Positions 17,562 through 26,288 are shown, numbered from the stretch's first letter. The stretch: 45,993 nt of DNA from Gelidibacter algens (GCF_001678675.1 NZ_LZRN01000034.1:1-45993), one strand, 5' to 3'. Translations and numbers: made by a program. The notes: generated from the letters alone by a model not told the origin.

Positions 17562-18936
17562 CTATAGCACGTTTCAAAAGATTTTCGTTTTGTTGTTTAC
17601 TGGCTTTTGCACCAAGCGTTTTTAGGTTCTCTACACGTTTGATCAAATTGCCTTTTCCTGTCAATTTCAGCATCGCACTTTCATATGATTTTTGAACGGT
17701 GCCTAATTGATTGCCAACCTTGATCAATTCTTCAGTTAAATTTACGAAAGAGTCATACAACCGCCCCGCCTGTGTGGCAATTTCTATAGCATTTGCCTTT
17801 TGTTTTTCGTTTTGCCACATACTATCAATCGTTTTCAACACAGCAAGCAGTGTAGTAGGGGTGACAATAATGATATTTTTCTCAAATGCATCACTGTACA
17901 ACGCTGGATATTCCATAGAGGCAATGGCAAAAGCAGATTCGATGGGGATGAATAGCAGCACAAAATCAGGACTTTCCATCTCATAGAGTTGATGGTAATT
18001 TTTATCACCCAACTCACTCACGCGTTTTCTAACTGATAACAGATGGTTTTTTAAGTGGGTGGCGCGTTCTGATTCATCGACTTCATTGATGTAGCGCTCG
18101 TAAGCTACCAATGACACTTTTGAATCTACAATCATTTTTTTGTCACCAGGTAAAGAAATAACCACATCTGGAAGTACCCGTTTGCCTTCTTCCGTGGTAA
18201 AACTTTGTTGGATAAAATATTCACTGTCTTTTTGAAGACCACTGCGTTCCAGAACACGTTCCAACACCAATTCTCCCCAATTTCCCTGCATTTTGGTATC
18301 GCCTTTTAGGGCTTTGGTTAAATTGGAGGTTTCTTTACTCATCTGTTCATTGAGCTCTTTTAAACCAATAATCTGACGCCGCAAATCAGCACTTCTAGTA
18401 ATATCTTCCTTATTGGTTTCTTCCACGCGTTTCTCAAAATGTTGAATTTTTTCTTGCAAAGGTTTTAAGATGGCATCAATGTTTTCTTTATTCTGCGTTG
18501 TGAACTTACTCGATTTTTCATCAAGAATCCGGTTGGCTAAATTTTCAAATTCCTTCGAAAATTTTTCCTGTAATTTTTCAACTTCTGCCTTTTGTTCCTG
18601 ATTTTTCAGAGCTAGATTTTCAAAGTCCGAATTTTTACGGGTCAATTCAGTGTTGAGAAATTCTTTTTCAGCGCGGATGCTTTCACGATCCTCTTCTATT
18701 TTATTGAAGGCCTCTCTCATACTAATGAGCTGCGCTTCATTTTTTTTCTCTATTTTTTGAACTTCTGTAACATAGTGTGTCTTTGAATCTTGGAGCTGCT
18801 GCTGAATATTCAAAATACGTTCTTCCAGCGCGCTCTGTTCGCCTTTACTTTTAAGTTTAGAAAGGGTAATGCCAATATAGACGCCAATTCCGCCAGAAAT
18901 TAATATGGAAATGATGAGGATAATGCTGTCGTTCAT
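17551..18936 (-). CDS. rmuC: DNA recombination protein RmuC
   Basis: RmuC limits recombination at inverted repeats and is a predicted nuclease. The 461-residue protein has an N-terminal transmembrane segment (about 3-22), a long coiled coil (about 28-215) and the conserved RmuC domain (about 215-420) with GNWGELVLERVLERSGL, LPDVVISLPGDKKMIVDSK and LFIPIESAFA. Asp/Glu/Lys residues in DVVISL and IVDSKV resemble the endonuclease-like core. The length is typical. The stop overlaps or adjoins the thioesterase start, indicating an operon. Confidence 0.95.
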   Translation of the reverse strand: MNDSIILIISILISGGIGVYIGITLSKLKSKGEQSALEERILNIQQQLQDSKTHYVTEVQKIEKKNEAQLISMREAFNKIEEDRESIRAEKEFLNTELTRKNSDFENLALKNQEQKAEVEKLQEKFSKEFENLANRILDEKSSKFTTQNKENIDAILKPLQEKIQHFEKRVEETNKEDITRSADLRRQIIGLKELNEQMSKETSNLTKALKGDTKMQGNWGELVLERVLERSGLQKDSEYFIQQSFTTEEGKRVLPDVVISLPGDKKMIVDSKVSLVAYERYINEVDESERATHLKNHLLSVRKRVSELGDKNYHQLYEMESPDFVLLFIPIESAFAIASMEYPALYSDAFEKNIIIVTPTTLLAVLKTIDSMWQNEKQKANAIEIATQAGRLYDSFVNLTEELIKVGNQLGTVQKSYESAMLKLTGKGNLIKRVENLKTLGAKASKQQNENLLKRAIDDE

Positions 18937-19263
18937 TTATAATTTCGATTTAATCAAAGATAGATTTTTTAGCTTGAAGTTGGAAGGATGAAATACGAAG
19001 TTAAGTGTAGTTCACTATATAGTATTGACCTCTTTTTTTTTAACCATTCCTTTTGAAATAGTTAGATAGGAGCTCTCTGTGTATTCTTTGTGCACCTTTG
19101 CGTAATGGCTATTTCGATTGTAAGAAAATGCATCACACAAGAGGTTTTTCGCAGATTTCACGGATTTTCACGGATTCTTAGTTAAAACCTTTACAAACCT
19201 AAGTGAGTTGACATCTCTTATTTCTTTCATGCGTTTTATTAAGAGTTTACAGTTGAACGCCAA
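18937..19263. other. Intergenic region without a gene; short direct repeats
   Basis: The 327-bp gap separates the rmuC start from the importer ATPase stop. It holds the rmuC -7 box near its left end. At 19083-19104 and 19150-19180 it holds stretches of the kind scattered between genes in many Bacteroidota genomes: TTTGTGCACCTTTGCGTAA and a near-duplicate GATTTCACG/GATTTTCACG/GATTC. No credible ORF or hairpin terminator was found. Confidence 0.5.
18955..18962 (-). promoter_or_regulatory. Possible -7 box of rmuC
   Basis: The reverse strand reads TATCTTTG, matching TAnnTTTG, 18 bp before the rmuC ATG. No good -33 element was found. Confidence 0.5.
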
Positions 19264-20058
19264 CTACTTTCTAACTCTAAAACTCCCTGTTTTTTCATCA
19301 AACGCAATCAAATCTTCAGGAAATAGGGTATTAAAAGTGCCTTTGGAAATCAATTTGCATGGTGTCCCTGAAACGACCTCATTTTTGCTCATCACAATCA
19401 TGGTATCACATAACTGAATGGCCAAGTCAATTTCATGGGAAGAGAATAAAATGGTCTTTCCCGTTTCTTTGGCTAATTTTTGAAGCAATTTTAAAATGTA
19501 TGCTTTGTGGTACATGTCCAGATGCGTGGTTGGTTCATCAAGAATAATCAAATCCGTATCTTGAGCCAAAGCCCTTGCAATCATCACTTTTTGAAGTTGG
19601 CCATCACTCAACTCAAAACATTTTTTCTCTCTAAGGAAATCAATATTGGTTTGTTGGAGCGTCTTTTCAATAACCACAAGATCTTCTTGAGATAGGTTAC
19701 CTACCCAATTGGTATAAGGTTGTCGGCCTAATGCCACCAGCTCAAAAACGGAAAGGTTTTTTGAGGCAATCTGCTCTGTTAAAACAAGGCTCAATTGTTT
19801 TGCTAATTCAACAGAGGTATAGTCCAATATAGATTTAGAGTTGATGTAAATCTCCCCTTGAAGCGGTTTTTGAACATTGGTCAACGTGCGCAAAAGAGTC
19901 GATTTTCCAATACCATTCGCACCCACCAAACCGACGAGTTGCCCTTTTTGTAAGGCGATATTTATAGAACCCGCTACAATATTGGCCTCTTTTTTGGACG
20001 CATACCCAACGGAAAGATTTTTGGTTTCAAGGACGATATGTTGTTCTACTTTTGTCAC
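19264..20058 (-). CDS. Iron-chelate/cobalamin-type ABC importer ATPase
   Basis: Cytoplasmic ATPase of a type II importer, 264 residues. Walker A is GANGIGKS (46-53), the signature LSDGQLQKVMIARAL and Walker B DLIILDEPT, with the switch His in LFSSHEID. The signature reads LSDGQ instead of LSGGQ, which is common in the FecE/BtuD/FhuC subfamily. It is the third gene of the minus-strand set of binding protein, permease, ATPase. A 5 x 7-bp repeat lies in the 61-bp gap to the permease. Whether the cargo is a siderophore, heme or B12 cannot be decided. Confidence 0.92.
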   Translation of the reverse strand: MTKVEQHIVLETKNLSVGYASKKEANIVAGSINIALQKGQLVGLVGANGIGKSTLLRTLTNVQKPLQGEIYINSKSILDYTSVELAKQLSLVLTEQIASKNLSVFELVALGRQPYTNWVGNLSQEDLVVIEKTLQQTNIDFLREKKCFELSDGQLQKVMIARALAQDTDLIILDEPTTHLDMYHKAYILKLLQKLAKETGKTILFSSHEIDLAIQLCDTMIVMSKNEVVSGTPCKLISKGTFNTLFPEDLIAFDEKTGSFRVRK

Positions 20059-20073
20059 GACTTCACGAATTTT

Positions 20074-20108
20074 GTCTATTGTCTATTGTCTATTGTCTAT
20101 TGTCTATT
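20074..20108 (+). repeat. Heptamer tandem repeat, 5 perfect units of GTCTATT
   Basis: Five identical 7-bp units fill most of the gap between the importer permease (stop at 20120) and ATPase (start at 20058) genes. It is the only perfect array among the four period-7 arrays in the window and could vary in length by slippage. Confidence 0.9.
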
Positions 20109-20119
20109 TTGTCACATTT

Positions 20120-21109
20120 CTAAAAAAACATCTTCCGTTTTCTAACCAAGAGCCAGATCACCACTGGTGCTCCAACCAATGAGGTGATGGCATTAATAGG
20201 CAAGGTGTAATCGCTTGTTGGCAATTGCGCAATACAATCGCAAATGAGCATTACTATAGCTCCAAACAAAAACACCGCTGGTAATAAGGTTTTATGGTTG
20301 GAGGTATGAAAAATTTGGCGTGTCATGTGCGGAATTGCCAACCCTATAAAAGCAATCGGGCCAGCAAAAGCAGTTATAGTTCCTGCCAATAAGCTTGTAG
20401 CGATGATGATGATTAATCTACTTTGTTTTAATTTAAGGCCTAAACTTTTTGCATAGTTCTCACCTAGTAATAAGGTGTTCAATCCTTTAATGGAGGCGAT
20501 GGCCATCAAAATTCCTACAAGATAAATTAAAAAGAAAATGAAAAGTTCATGCCAAGATAAGTTGCCCAAACTACCAAAGCCCCAAAATATATACTGTTGC
20601 AACTCTTCCGCAGAACTAAAATAAGAGAGAACGCTCACCACGGCAGAGGTAATACTTCCAAACATCAGACCTATAATTAAAATAGCCATTGTGTCTCTTA
20701 CTTTTGAGGACACAATCATAACCGCCAATAACACCAAGAAACTTCCTAAACTTGCAGCCACAACCACGCTCCATTTCGATACCAATACACTTGCAAATAC
20801 GCCCCCAAAAATTCCAGATCCCAAAATAACCAAAGCCACGCCTAAGCTTGCGCCAGAACTAATCCCCAACACAAATGGTCCAGCCAAGGGGTTCCTGAAT
20901 AAGGTTTGCATGAGTAGCCCAGAAATTCCTAATCCTGATCCCACCAAAATGGCGGTAAACGCTTTTGGTAAGCGATAATTTTGAATGATATATTCCCAAG
21001 ATTCATTGTCAATGCCGCCAATAAGACTCTTGAAAATTTCTTTTGTAGGGATTGAAACAGACCCTAAACTGATATTCACAAAAAAACAGATGACCAACAC
21101 TATGGACAA
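20120..21109 (-). CDS. FecCD-family ABC importer permease
   Basis: Membrane permease with about ten helices, 329 residues, of the FecCD/BtuC family. Family motifs include NYRLPKAFTAILVGSGLGISG near the N-terminus, NPLAGPFVLGISSGASLG, and GPIAFIGLAIPHMTRQ with the cytoplasmic coupling region. The start is uncertain. No ATG is available; TTG at 21109 is the first standard start but leaves a short N-terminal helix. The frame stays open upstream to about 21139 (reading INIHFCILSIVLV), with ATA where an ATG would be expected (21128-21130). It works with the lipoprotein upstream and the ATPase downstream. Confidence 0.9.
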   Translation of the reverse strand: MSIVLVICFFVNISLGSVSIPTKEIFKSLIGGIDNESWEYIIQNYRLPKAFTAILVGSGLGISGLLMQTLFRNPLAGPFVLGISSGASLGVALVILGSGIFGGVFASVLVSKWSVVVAASLGSFLVLLAVMIVSSKVRDTMAILIIGLMFGSITSAVVSVLSYFSSAEELQQYIFWGFGSLGNLSWHELFIFFLIYLVGILMAIASIKGLNTLLLGENYAKSLGLKLKQSRLIIIIATSLLAGTITAFAGPIAFIGLAIPHMTRQIFHTSNHKTLLPAVFLFGAIVMLICDCIAQLPTSDYTLPINAITSLVGAPVVIWLLVRKRKMFF

Positions 21110-21210
21110 TATACAAAAATGAATATTTATAATTAGTGCTCAATCAGTTTTACATTTTTTGTTATCAAGGTTGGAATTATCGGGAGAGGAATACACTTAA
21201 TTTAAATCCT

Positions 21211-22356
21211 TTATTCTAAGCGTTCAAAAAAGAAAGTGTCGTAATCCTTTATGAGTTCTGGATGACAAATTTTGATTAAATCTTTTAAAACCAGGTCAGG
21301 TCGTGCCATACCAAGTTCATAGTAGAGAACACCACCTGTGGCTCCTGCTTTATTCACAAATGAATAGACGTTTTTGGTCTCAAATGCTTTGAATTTAGTA
21401 TAATGTGTATTGGCTTTTTCAATGGCTTCAAGGCTGCTGTAATAGGAAGGGTTTATCCAAATGTCAGCATCTTTTGCTTTGTCAAGAACCGTCTCAAAAT
21501 TCAAGGCCAAACTTCCGCTTCCAGTAGTGTCACTCCATAAATAATCCACATTGGCGTCTTTTAGCAATTGCGCTTCCGGACTTGTACCATTGGGCAAGTA
21601 CCAAATATCTTTATGCATGGCACCACTTAAAACCGTGGGACGTGATGTGACTTCCGAAGCTAATTTTTTAGCTTCTAAATAATCGGTTTCAATAGTGTTA
21701 AAAATAGTATCGGCTTCTTTTTCCTTGTTATAAAGTACGCCAAAAAACTTAATCCATTCGGCTTTGGCTAAAGGAGATTTTTCAACCCAATCGCCATTAT
21801 AGATTACCGGAATTCCCGCTTTTTGAATGTTTTCAAAAGTCTTGTTATTGCCGTCAATTCCAAAACCTATCACCAGTTCTGGTCGCAGTTCTAAAAGCAC
21901 TTCTGTATTGATGCTTTCGTTTTTGCCCAATTCTCTAACCAATCCCTTATCGATTAAAGCCCTTGTTTTTTCAGAAGACACATAATCTGTATCAGGAAAA
22001 CCTACCAAGGTATTTTGGACATTCAATAGTTCCAAACCAGGAATGTGAGTGGTAGAGGTGACCACAATTTTTTCAATTGGTGTTATTAAAATCGCATCAA
22101 AATCGTCTTTGTTCAAAGTGATTTTTGGTGCCATTTCTTTACTGATCAATGCATAGCGAAAAGTCTGTTCAGATTTGGGCCAAGGATTTTTGATCTCCAA
22201 CACCTTAAAATCTTGATAGTCCTGAATAGAAAAGCCTTCAGCGTAAGAAATTGAAACGTTTTCAGTAGGGGTTGACGGTAGTGGCGCGTTTGAACGCTTG
22301 TCTTCTTTACAGGTGAGAAGTACTAAAAACAGTACTAAAAGGGATAGTTTTTTCAA
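21211..22356 (-). CDS. Periplasmic binding lipoprotein of the importer (TroA/BtuF-like)
   Basis: Substrate-binding lipoprotein, 381 residues. The signal MKKLSLLVLFLVLLTC has a lipobox Cys16, followed by charged KEDKRSN. The mature protein has the helical-backbone class III binding-protein layout: VVTSTTHIPGLELL and VGFPDTDYVSSEKTRALIDKG in the first lobe, LELRPELVIGFGIDGN before the linker helix, and WYLPNGTSPEAQLLKDANVDYLW in the second lobe. It is first in the operon with permease and ATPase. No TonB receptor is adjacent and no cobalamin riboswitch was recognised upstream, so the ligand stays open among iron-siderophore, heme and B12. Confidence 0.9.
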   Translation of the reverse strand: MKKLSLLVLFLVLLTCKEDKRSNAPLPSTPTENVSISYAEGFSIQDYQDFKVLEIKNPWPKSEQTFRYALISKEMAPKITLNKDDFDAILITPIEKIVVTSTTHIPGLELLNVQNTLVGFPDTDYVSSEKTRALIDKGLVRELGKNESINTEVLLELRPELVIGFGIDGNNKTFENIQKAGIPVIYNGDWVEKSPLAKAEWIKFFGVLYNKEKEADTIFNTIETDYLEAKKLASEVTSRPTVLSGAMHKDIWYLPNGTSPEAQLLKDANVDYLWSDTTGSGSLALNFETVLDKAKDADIWINPSYYSSLEAIEKANTHYTKFKAFETKNVYSFVNKAGATGGVLYYELGMARPDLVLKDLIKICHPELIKDYDTFFFERLE

Positions 22357-22445
22357 AGTCTTAATTTTTCACTTCAAAAATAAGATTATTTAATTGAAAT
22401 TGGCTTCAGTTCAAAAAGATTCAAAATCGGTATCGCTTTAATAGT

Positions 22446-22565
22446 TTACAGTTTGTGCATTAAAATTTTTAATTTAGAAACAAGTCCTGGAATGCTTATA
22501 GCTTCATCTGTGGCGATACCCGCCCAATTGTATCCTTGAAGGAAAAAATATGCAATATGAATTTG
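22446..22565 (-). pseudogene. Coding-like 39-codon segment without a start
   Basis: Between the binding-protein gene and the PAS gene the minus strand has an open stretch ending in TAA at 22446-22448. It reads with protein-like composition (FFLQGYNWAGIATDEAISIP then GLVSKLKILMHKL). A TGA at 22566-22568 precedes it and there is no ATG before residue 35. It may be the 3' remnant of a gene once upstream in the importer operon. The family is not recognised and chance remains possible. Confidence 0.3.
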
Positions 22566-22649
22566 TCAAAAATTAAAATTACCTTTGCAGAATTCCTTTC
22601 TAGTCTTCATTGAAGTGAGGAGGCAATAAAACATAAAAATAATGAAGCC

Positions 22650-23213
22650 ATGACAAAGAAACTAGCAGGAATGATGGGCCTTGATATTTATCTTTCATCG
22701 ATGAAAGAACATGATATGGATCCAGCTGATTATGAAATGAATTCTAATCTTTCACTGATGCCCTTATTAAGTTGGGATATTTATAATGCACATTATTTCT
22801 CCAGATTACAGGAATTTCAAAGAACTCAAGACATCTTGAAAGTTGAGGCTTTAGGACAAAAACTAAACTGGACGTCCAATATCAACGACCTTTTTAAAAA
22901 TGAAGAATTTGAAGCGATCCTGGTGACTGATTTAGATCAGAAAATTATTTGGGTAAACGATGGTTTTACTGAAATGACAGGATACACCAAAACTGAAGCC
23001 TTACGGAAAACACCTCGATTTTTACAAGGTCCAAAATCTTCATCAGAAACAAAAGACAGGATCAGACAGAAGTTATCAGGGATAGAGCCTTTTACTGAAG
23101 TTATCATCAATTATAAAAAGAATCGTGATCCTTATAAATGTGAGGTGAAAATATTCCCATTGTACAATGAGGAAACTACACATTTCATGGCCTTGGAAAG
23201 ACGCGTGGTATGA
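22650..23213 (+). CDS. Single-PAS-domain protein, LOV-like without the photoactive cysteine
   Basis: A 187-residue soluble protein. Residues about 1-75 are a helical N-cap; residues about 80-187 form a PAS domain (EAILVTDLDQKIIWVNDGFTEMTGYT). The region RKTPRFLQGPKSSSETKDRI (119-138) aligns with the flavin-binding GxNCRFLQG of LOV domains, but the adduct-forming Cys is Pro122 and the neighbouring Asn is Thr121. There is no output domain. The stop overlaps the ATG of a thioesterase gene by four bases (ATGA), which couples the two. A sensor or partner role for the thioesterase is inference. A TAnnTTTG-like box (TACCTTTG) lies at about 22579-22586. Confidence 0.85.
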   Translation: MTKKLAGMMGLDIYLSSMKEHDMDPADYEMNSNLSLMPLLSWDIYNAHYFSRLQEFQRTQDILKVEALGQKLNWTSNINDLFKNEEFEAILVTDLDQKIIWVNDGFTEMTGYTKTEALRKTPRFLQGPKSSSETKDRIRQKLSGIEPFTEVIINYKKNRDPYKCEVKIFPLYNEETTHFMALERRVV

Positions 23214-23593
23214 CCTTAGAAGAACGCAAGGAACTTTCAAAAACCACTATATTTAAAGCTGTATTTCCTAATACAACCAACCATTATGACACGTTGTTTG
23301 GTGGTACAGCAATGCAATTGATGGATGAAACGGCTTTTATTACAGCCACACGTTTTAGCAGGCAGCGTATGGTAACTGTTAGCAGTGATAAAATAGATTT
23401 CAAAAAACCAATTCCGGCAGGAACTATTGCTGAACTTTCAGGAAAGGTAACTTATATTGGCACCACCAGTTTAAAGGTGCGTGTGGATATTTATGTCGAG
23501 GAAATGTACTCCTTGTCTCGGGAGAAAGCCGTTTCTGGAGAATTTACTTTTGTAGCGATTGATGAACACAAAAATCCGATTACGATTATATAG
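23210..23593 (+). CDS. Acyl-CoA thioesterase (hotdog), second paralogue
   Basis: A compact 127-residue YciA/BACH-type thioesterase: HYDTLFGGTAMQLMDETAFITATRFS has the active-site helix with GG and Asp, and VTVSSDKIDFKKPIPAGTIAEL is the following strand pair. It lacks the charged C-terminal extension of the other thioesterase at 16995-17561. It overlaps the PAS gene by four bases and is followed by a strong terminator, so PAS plus thioesterase form a two-gene unit. Confidence 0.9.
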   Translation: MTLEERKELSKTTIFKAVFPNTTNHYDTLFGGTAMQLMDETAFITATRFSRQRMVTVSSDKIDFKKPIPAGTIAELSGKVTYIGTTSLKVRVDIYVEEMYSLSREKAVSGEFTFVAIDEHKNPITII

Positions 23594-23622
23594 ATTGGCA
23601 AACTATTTACAAAGTTTAGACA

Positions 23623-23650
23623 AAAAAAACCGCTTTTCAGCGGTTTTTTA
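23623..23650 (+). terminator. Bidirectional terminator between thioesterase and S41 protease
   Basis: AACCGCT (23628-23634) pairs with AGCGGTT (23639-23645) around loop TTTC, flanked by A- and T-runs on both sides. It sits between convergent genes and can serve both. Confidence 0.9.
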
Positions 23651-23659
23651 AGTTAAGTA

Positions 23660-25135
23660 TTATTTCAAATTCTGAAAGAGCTGACTGTTATCTTCCAAAT
23701 CGATATACATTTCATTATCCAATATTTTAATATCAACGCGATCTTTTAATGGAATAAGATTTCTGTCTACAGAAGGGAATGAACGGCCACTTCCAGTAAT
23801 GTCAGCTATCGCCTTTGCCAAAAATGGTTCTGACGGTTCGCCCAAAACACCTAGATTGTTTACACTTTCTCTAATTCTAAATTGCTCTACAGCACTTTGT
23901 AAACCAGTTGGATCAACCGGCGCATCATTTTTATTTGTTGACAAAGCCACTAAAGGTTGCAGGGCATAGGTGTGGTTTGGATTAGCATTTTGACGAGAAA
24001 AGTTGGGAGAATCATATAAGGTTATTGAAGCTTGTGATTTTCCAGTAGTTCTATCCCCAATTTGAACGACATCAATATAAGGAGAAAGACTATTTATGAT
24101 CAACTCACTTGCTGATGCTGTTCTGTCAGTGGTCAAAACATACACCTTGTCTAAATTTAAAGAATTGATGGTTCCTCCAACTTCAGAAGCATTGTTTTTA
24201 AAATTAAAGAGGGTGTTTTCAGACTGTAAATTTTCATTGTAAACAAGTTTAGAAAAAACCTGACCATTAAACTGACCTGTAATCATACTTCCTAAAAGAG
24301 AAGCTGTGTTGACTGAACCGCCACCATTATATCTCAAATCTAAAACCAAATGTTGTACCCCTGCAGTTTTAAATTGACCAAAAGCATCATTCAATTGTGA
24401 ATCATAAGTTCTTGTAAAACTATTATACATTAAGTATCCAATTTTAATTCCATTAACTTCTAAAACTTTAGAAATATAAACTGGGTTTTCATTATATGGG
24501 ATTTTGGTCAGTGTTGCTTTATCAGAGGTAGATTCTATACGATCATCCTCAGGAGCTGCAGTGCCGTTAGTGTTGTAAGTGGCAAAGTTTAGCGTATAAG
24601 TATCAGTGCTTAATAGCGCACCAAAATTTTCTACGGTCATGGGCACACCACCAATAGCATTGAAAATTTGTCCGCGTTTCACACCCGCAGCGCTTGCTTC
24701 GCTATCGTTCAAAACTAAACGGATAAGCCCAAAAACAGCATTTGGGTTTTGAGGTTGTCTGTAAAAATTAAATTCGAGACCATTACTTTTAAAAACACCT
24801 TGAAACTGTTGTTCTAGAGCAATATAATCTGGTGTTATAAAACTAAATCGGTCAACAAGCTCCCTTTGGTAAATGACACTTTCAAACAATTCTTCAGGCT
24901 CAGAGAACCCGTTTAGGTAAGCAGTGTAGGCTTCATCGGAAGAGAATCGATCGTCTGCTAAATTTGGAATTTGCTCCTTGTAGAGATAAAAAATGTTCAT
25001 TGCTTTCCAAACAAAATCATTAATCTCGTTGTCAATAACAGCAACAACAACTGGATCATCATCCTTATCTTTAGAACAGCTGGTATTGAGGCTAAATACA
25101 ACAAGTGCGATCAGGGCAATCTTTAAAATTTTCAT
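23660..25135 (-). CDS. S41-family (C-terminal processing-like) peptidase lipoprotein
   Basis: Predicted surface or periplasmic serine protease of 491 residues. The signal peptide ends in a lipobox (FSLNTSC, Cys20) followed by SKDKDDD. A helical N-terminal part leads to a PDZ-like region (about 110-195, LVLNDSEASAAGVKRGQIFNAI) and the S41 catalytic core: LVLDLRYNGGGSV (263-275), TDRTASASELI with nucleophile Ser343, and Lys366 in TGKSQAS as the dyad base. The substrate is unknown. It is transcribed away from the ECF sigma operon across a 153-bp gap, so shared regulation is possible but not shown. Confidence 0.93.
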   Translation of the reverse strand: MKILKIALIALVVFSLNTSCSKDKDDDPVVVAVIDNEINDFVWKAMNIFYLYKEQIPNLADDRFSSDEAYTAYLNGFSEPEELFESVIYQRELVDRFSFITPDYIALEQQFQGVFKSNGLEFNFYRQPQNPNAVFGLIRLVLNDSEASAAGVKRGQIFNAIGGVPMTVENFGALLSTDTYTLNFATYNTNGTAAPEDDRIESTSDKATLTKIPYNENPVYISKVLEVNGIKIGYLMYNSFTRTYDSQLNDAFGQFKTAGVQHLVLDLRYNGGGSVNTASLLGSMITGQFNGQVFSKLVYNENLQSENTLFNFKNNASEVGGTINSLNLDKVYVLTTDRTASASELIINSLSPYIDVVQIGDRTTGKSQASITLYDSPNFSRQNANPNHTYALQPLVALSTNKNDAPVDPTGLQSAVEQFRIRESVNNLGVLGEPSEPFLAKAIADITGSGRSFPSVDRNLIPLKDRVDIKILDNEMYIDLEDNSQLFQNLK

Positions 25136-25288
25136 AGGTTTTCTTTTGGTATATAATACTAATGAGGTTTATTGAACGCTAAATTTACTCACATTATTGT
25201 AAAATAAAAATTATTTGTAACAAAACTGAACTTGCTTCGTCGTAAGTGTAGAAACAGGTTTAACTCACTTGTTTAAAAACCAACCATA

Positions 25289-25798
25289 ATGACACAGACT
25301 GATTTTGTAAAATTGGTAATGCCTTTGAAGGATAAAGTCTTTAGACTGGCAAAGCGCCTTTTAGTTTCCAATGAGGAAGCTGAAGACGCCACACAAGAGA
25401 TTTTATTGAAGTTATGGAACAATAGAAAAAAGATTGAAGAGTATAAAAATGTAGAAGCTTTTTCAATGACAATGACCAAAAATTTGTGTTTGGACCGATT
25501 GAAATCTAAACAGGCACAGAACTTGAAAATTGTCCATAGTAATTATCAGGATCATAATGTGTCCTTACAGAAACAGGTTGAAAACAATGACAGTGTCAAC
25601 TGGGTTTCTAAAATTATGGACGGGCTTCCAGAACAACAAAAAATAATTGTGCAGCTCCGGGATATTGAAGATTATGAATTTGATGAGATTGCAAAGATTT
25701 TGGAAATGAACGAAACCGCAGTGAGAGTAGCCCTCTCAAGAGCAAGAAAAACTATAAGAGAAAAATTGACTAATAAACATAGCTATGGCCTTAGATAA
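25289..25798 (+). CDS. ECF-type RNA polymerase sigma factor
   Basis: A 169-residue sigma-70 family protein. Region 2 is visible as EEAEDATQEILLKLWNNRKKIEEYKNVEAFSMTMTKNLCLDRLK (about 30-73). Region 4 is visible as MDGLPEQQKIIVQLRDIEDYEFDEIAKILEMNETAVRVALSRARK (about 112-155), with an HTH. It has no regions 1 or 3, hence ECF. The downstream gene overlaps it by 14 bp and encodes a single-pass protein with anti-sigma features, the usual pairing. The target regulon cannot be read from the window, but the two DUF4252 genes behind it are the obvious candidates. Confidence 0.93.
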   Translation: MTQTDFVKLVMPLKDKVFRLAKRLLVSNEEAEDATQEILLKLWNNRKKIEEYKNVEAFSMTMTKNLCLDRLKSKQAQNLKIVHSNYQDHNVSLQKQVENNDSVNWVSKIMDGLPEQQKIIVQLRDIEDYEFDEIAKILEMNETAVRVALSRARKTIREKLTNKHSYGLR

Positions 25799-26288
25799 TA
25801 TAGAACAACTTTTAGAAAAGTATGACAATGCTGAAACAACCTTGGCTGAAGAAGCACAGATTAGAGACTATTTTGCACAGGACGATATTCCTGCACATCT
25901 AGAATCTTATAAACTATTGTTTCAATATGTGTCGCATACAAAACAAGAACAATTTACCAAACACGTTCCATTACAAACTAAACGCACAAAAGTGTATCAA
26001 TGGATTTCTGTTGCTGCGGTAGCGGTTCTTATGTTGGGCGCCTATTTTCAAGTGAATCAAATGAATCAAAAAACAACATTGGACGATTTGAATCATGAAC
26101 AATTGATGGCCTACAACCAAACCATGGCGGTATTTAGCCTAGTGTCTTCAAAGTTTAATGAGGGTACTGATAATTTAAGTGCTTTAAACTTGGTGTCTTC
26201 TAAATTAAATGAAGGTGCTGAAAACCTAATTCACCTCAAAGAATTTAACGAAACAACAAACAAAATTATTAAAACAAGTAACAGATAA
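25785..26288 (+). CDS. Probable anti-sigma protein with one transmembrane helix
   Basis: A 167-residue protein overlapping the sigma gene by 14 bp. Residues 1-65 are acidic and helical (IEQLLEKYDNAETTLAEEAQ), as in cytoplasmic anti-sigma regions. A hydrophobic helix lies at about 70-88 (WISVAAVAVLMLGAYFQV), followed by an extracytoplasmic tail. The tail has an imperfect internal duplication, LVSSKFNEGTDNLSALN and LVSSKLNEGAENLIHLK (about 118-150). No zinc-binding HxxxCxxC motif is present. The anti-sigma role is inferred from position and topology. Confidence 0.75.
   Translation: MALDNIEQLLEKYDNAETTLAEEAQIRDYFAQDDIPAHLESYKLLFQYVSHTKQEQFTKHVPLQTKRTKVYQWISVAAVAVLMLGAYFQVNQMNQKTTLDDLNHEQLMAYNQTMAVFSLVSSKFNEGTDNLSALNLVSSKLNEGAENLIHLKEFNETTNKIIKTSNR

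Noticed and set aside
22357-22649. Cobalamin riboswitch before the importer
   Set aside because: No B12-box-like conserved core or supporting stems were recognised on the minus strand.
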